From Diplonema papillatum (Eukaryota > Euglenozoa > Diplonemea > Diplonemida > Diplonemidae): a DNA stretch of 64,000 nt. The stretch covers positions 1-64,000 of the forward strand of contig JAPJBO010000665.1 in NCBI GenBank assembly GCA_030068145.1, read 5' to 3'. Under the pieces are notes generated by a model. The model ran no database searches. It was not told where the DNA came from and was given only the letters and a program-made list of their open reading frames with translations. Position numbers and translations under genes: made by a program. Positions 62,876 through 64,000 of the stretch are shown here, piece by piece; position 1 is the stretch's first letter, and each line of letters begins with the position of its first letter.

Positions 62876-63705
62876 TCGTCACGTGCGCGACCCATCACAA
62901 AGGGAAGTGTGAGGCGTGCAGAGCACTCGTCCGAAGGGACGTTCCCACGGTAGAGATGTGCTGCCGGCACCATCACCACGCGAACGATGGGCAGCCGATC
63001 GCGGTGTGCACAGAGCACAGCACGACGAAGTGCGGCGAGTGCAAGACGGCGGCGGCGTGTTGCCGCAGCGGGCATCATGCCTGCCGCACGCATGGCAGAG
63101 GGACCTGCCAAGAGTGCAAAAGGCTCCCTACGCTGACGCAGAGGCGACCGGCGGCATGTTGCAGCCGCGGCCACCACCAGTCCAACAAGCCGAACGTCCA
63201 GTCAACCCCCGGACGCAACAAGAAGAAGAGGCCCTCCTCACCCACCCAGGTGGGTGTACAGCGGGAAACGCCAGTAGGAAAGCGAGCGGCGCGAGCGGCG
63301 CGAGCGCCGCTCGCGGCAACTAAAAAGGAGACGGCGACGACCGGACGGGCGACCAAGAGGCCGCCACCAACGCCAGGAACCAGCGAACGACCAGCGCTGA
63401 AGAAGAGGGTGCTCGGCACCCCGAAGGAAGGCCTGATCGCCGGCCGCAAGCGGAAGAAGACGAAGGCGACCACACCCGACTCAGGGGTGCATCGAAGGAA
63501 GAAGAAGGTTCCGAGGGCAAGCAGCTCTCAGAAACGACCGGGGACCACGGGCACACCAATGCCCTCGAAAGTGGAAAACGGGCACTCCTGCCTGCCCTCG
63601 TACTCGCCGACTCAGTCTTTGGAATCGCAAGAAAGCCAAACCCCGCTAGCTCCACAAATGCTCGACCTTGACGACGCAATGGCAGGTGACGACGTCATCC
63701 GATAA
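62827..63705 (+). CDS. Basic protein with three Cys/His modules
   Basis: 292 residues from an ATG inside the left direct repeat. Three modules of pattern C-x2-H-x4-C-x2-C-x(5-13)-CC-x(1-3)-HH occur at residues 20-49, 61-84 and 86-117, the same signature as the LINE-A C-terminus. The rest is strongly basic and Pro/Thr/Ser-rich (NKKKRPSS, RKRKKTKATTP, HRRKKKVPR), ending in an acidic tail (LDLDDAMAGDDVIR). Zinc-dependent nucleic-acid binding in the nucleus is inferred. It may be a host protein that gave rise to, or was taken from, LINE-A, or the ORF1 of a LINE-A relative. No RT is nearby. Confidence 0.65.
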   Translation: MLIRVVHVLKRTQCLTVVTCATHHKGKCEACRALVRRDVPTVEMCCRHHHHANDGQPIAVCTEHSTTKCGECKTAAACCRSGHHACRTHGRGTCQECKRLPTLTQRRPAACCSRGHHQSNKPNVQSTPGRNKKKRPSSPTQVGVQRETPVGKRAARAARAPLAATKKETATTGRATKRPPPTPGTSERPALKKRVLGTPKEGLIAGRKRKKTKATTPDSGVHRRKKKVPRASSSQKRPGTTGTPMPSKVENGHSCLPSYSPTQSLESQESQTPLAPQMLDLDDAMAGDDVIR

Positions 63706-63719
63706 CCTGACTTTCAAGG

Positions 63720-63850
63720 CAGTGCGTGCTAATCCATGTGGTTCATGTACTTAAAAGAACTCAATGCTTAACGGCTTATCACGTGGGCGGCCCTGAGATT
63801 ACCCCCTCAGGTGACACCACTTTATCTTTAGCCATACTACAACGCTCTTA
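63720..63850 (+). repeat. Right 55-bp direct repeat joined to repeat J
   Basis: 63720-63774 is the right copy; 63771-63847 continues into the block also found in the Ran intron at 3057-3132. Confidence 0.85.
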
Positions 63851-63911
63851 GAAGCAAGGTTAGCTTGATTCCCACCAGCAGAACCGCGTCATGGTTCTCT
63901 TTTCTATTTTT

Positions 63912-64000
63912 AGCCACACGCACTGTGTGAGGAAACTCGACCGTCAACAAAGTAGGACCTTCTATTCATGATCATTTGCAAATTTGCCACCTGAAACCAC
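63912..64000. repeat. Dispersed repeat D, copy 3, cut by the window end
   Basis: Matches 16561-16650 (cactgtgtgaggaaact, tgatcatttgcaaatttgcc). Confidence 0.85.

Noticed and set aside
62821-63774. Short terminal repeats of an LTR-type element
   Set aside because: The repeats are only 55 bp, there is no primer-binding site or RT, and the left copy overlaps the coding start.

Overview
The window is nuclear DNA from a eukaryote, most likely a protist or alga with a repeat-swollen genome. The evidence is conserved eukaryotic genes (a Ran GTPase and a PHO1/XPR1-type SPX-EXS phosphate exporter) split by GT-AG introns, non-LTR retrotransposons with APE endonuclease, microsatellites, satellites and many short dispersed repeats. 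The lineage cannot be fixed from the sequence alone. All recognised host genes lie on the + strand.

Layout. 1-2.4 kb: 3' part of an RNase H-bearing LINE (LINE-A) ending in a long (AC)n tract. 2.9-6.0 kb: the last three exons of Ran; the P-loop exon is not in the window. 6-13 kb: dispersed repeats, a TA-flanked 300-bp inverted-repeat element, an 80-bp satellite and a terminal-inverted-repeat element holding a perfect 43-bp-arm hairpin. 13.8-15.4 kb: a small unrecognised gene whose 3' end is triplicated. 17-18.7 kb: a secreted/membrane protein gene whose 5' end is multiplied in a 204-bp array. 19.1-23.1 kb: LINE-B (APE and RT, frame-broken) plus a second 3' fragment. 24.5-31.6 kb: a giant one-helix membrane coiled-coil protein with 28-residue repeats, polyglutamine and an EF-hand exon; its intron carries a LINE-A 3' remnant ending at the splice acceptor. 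32-36 kb: duplicated short coding pieces and clusters of dispersed repeats.

37.5-56.4 kb is one gene, the SPX-EXS phosphate exporter. Four exons with matching phases are separated by introns of about 10.3, 6.1 and 0.3 kb. Intron 1 holds an apparently intact 6.4-kb LINE (LINE-C) with two overlapping ORFs, a 2A-like motif at the ORF2 N-terminus and a (TC)n tail. It sits inside a small palindromic repeat, which gives its ends. Intron 2 holds a GIY-YIG endonuclease ORF and a 108-bp minisatellite. 57.4-58.0 kb: a nearly identical 5'-truncated LINE-C copy. 60-62.4 kb: two ankyrin-repeat ORFs separated by a dispersed repeat. 62.8-63.7 kb: a TATA-led gene for a basic protein with three copies of a Cys/His module that also occurs in LINE-A.

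The most novel points are a recurrent Cys/His module (C-x2-H-x4-C-x2-C-x5-13-CC-x1-3-H) shared by LINE-A and a free-standing basic protein, the 2A-like LINE-C, a different microsatellite tail for each LINE family, and CA-repeats placed directly before several splice acceptors. Short repeat families are lettered A-L here only for cross-reference.
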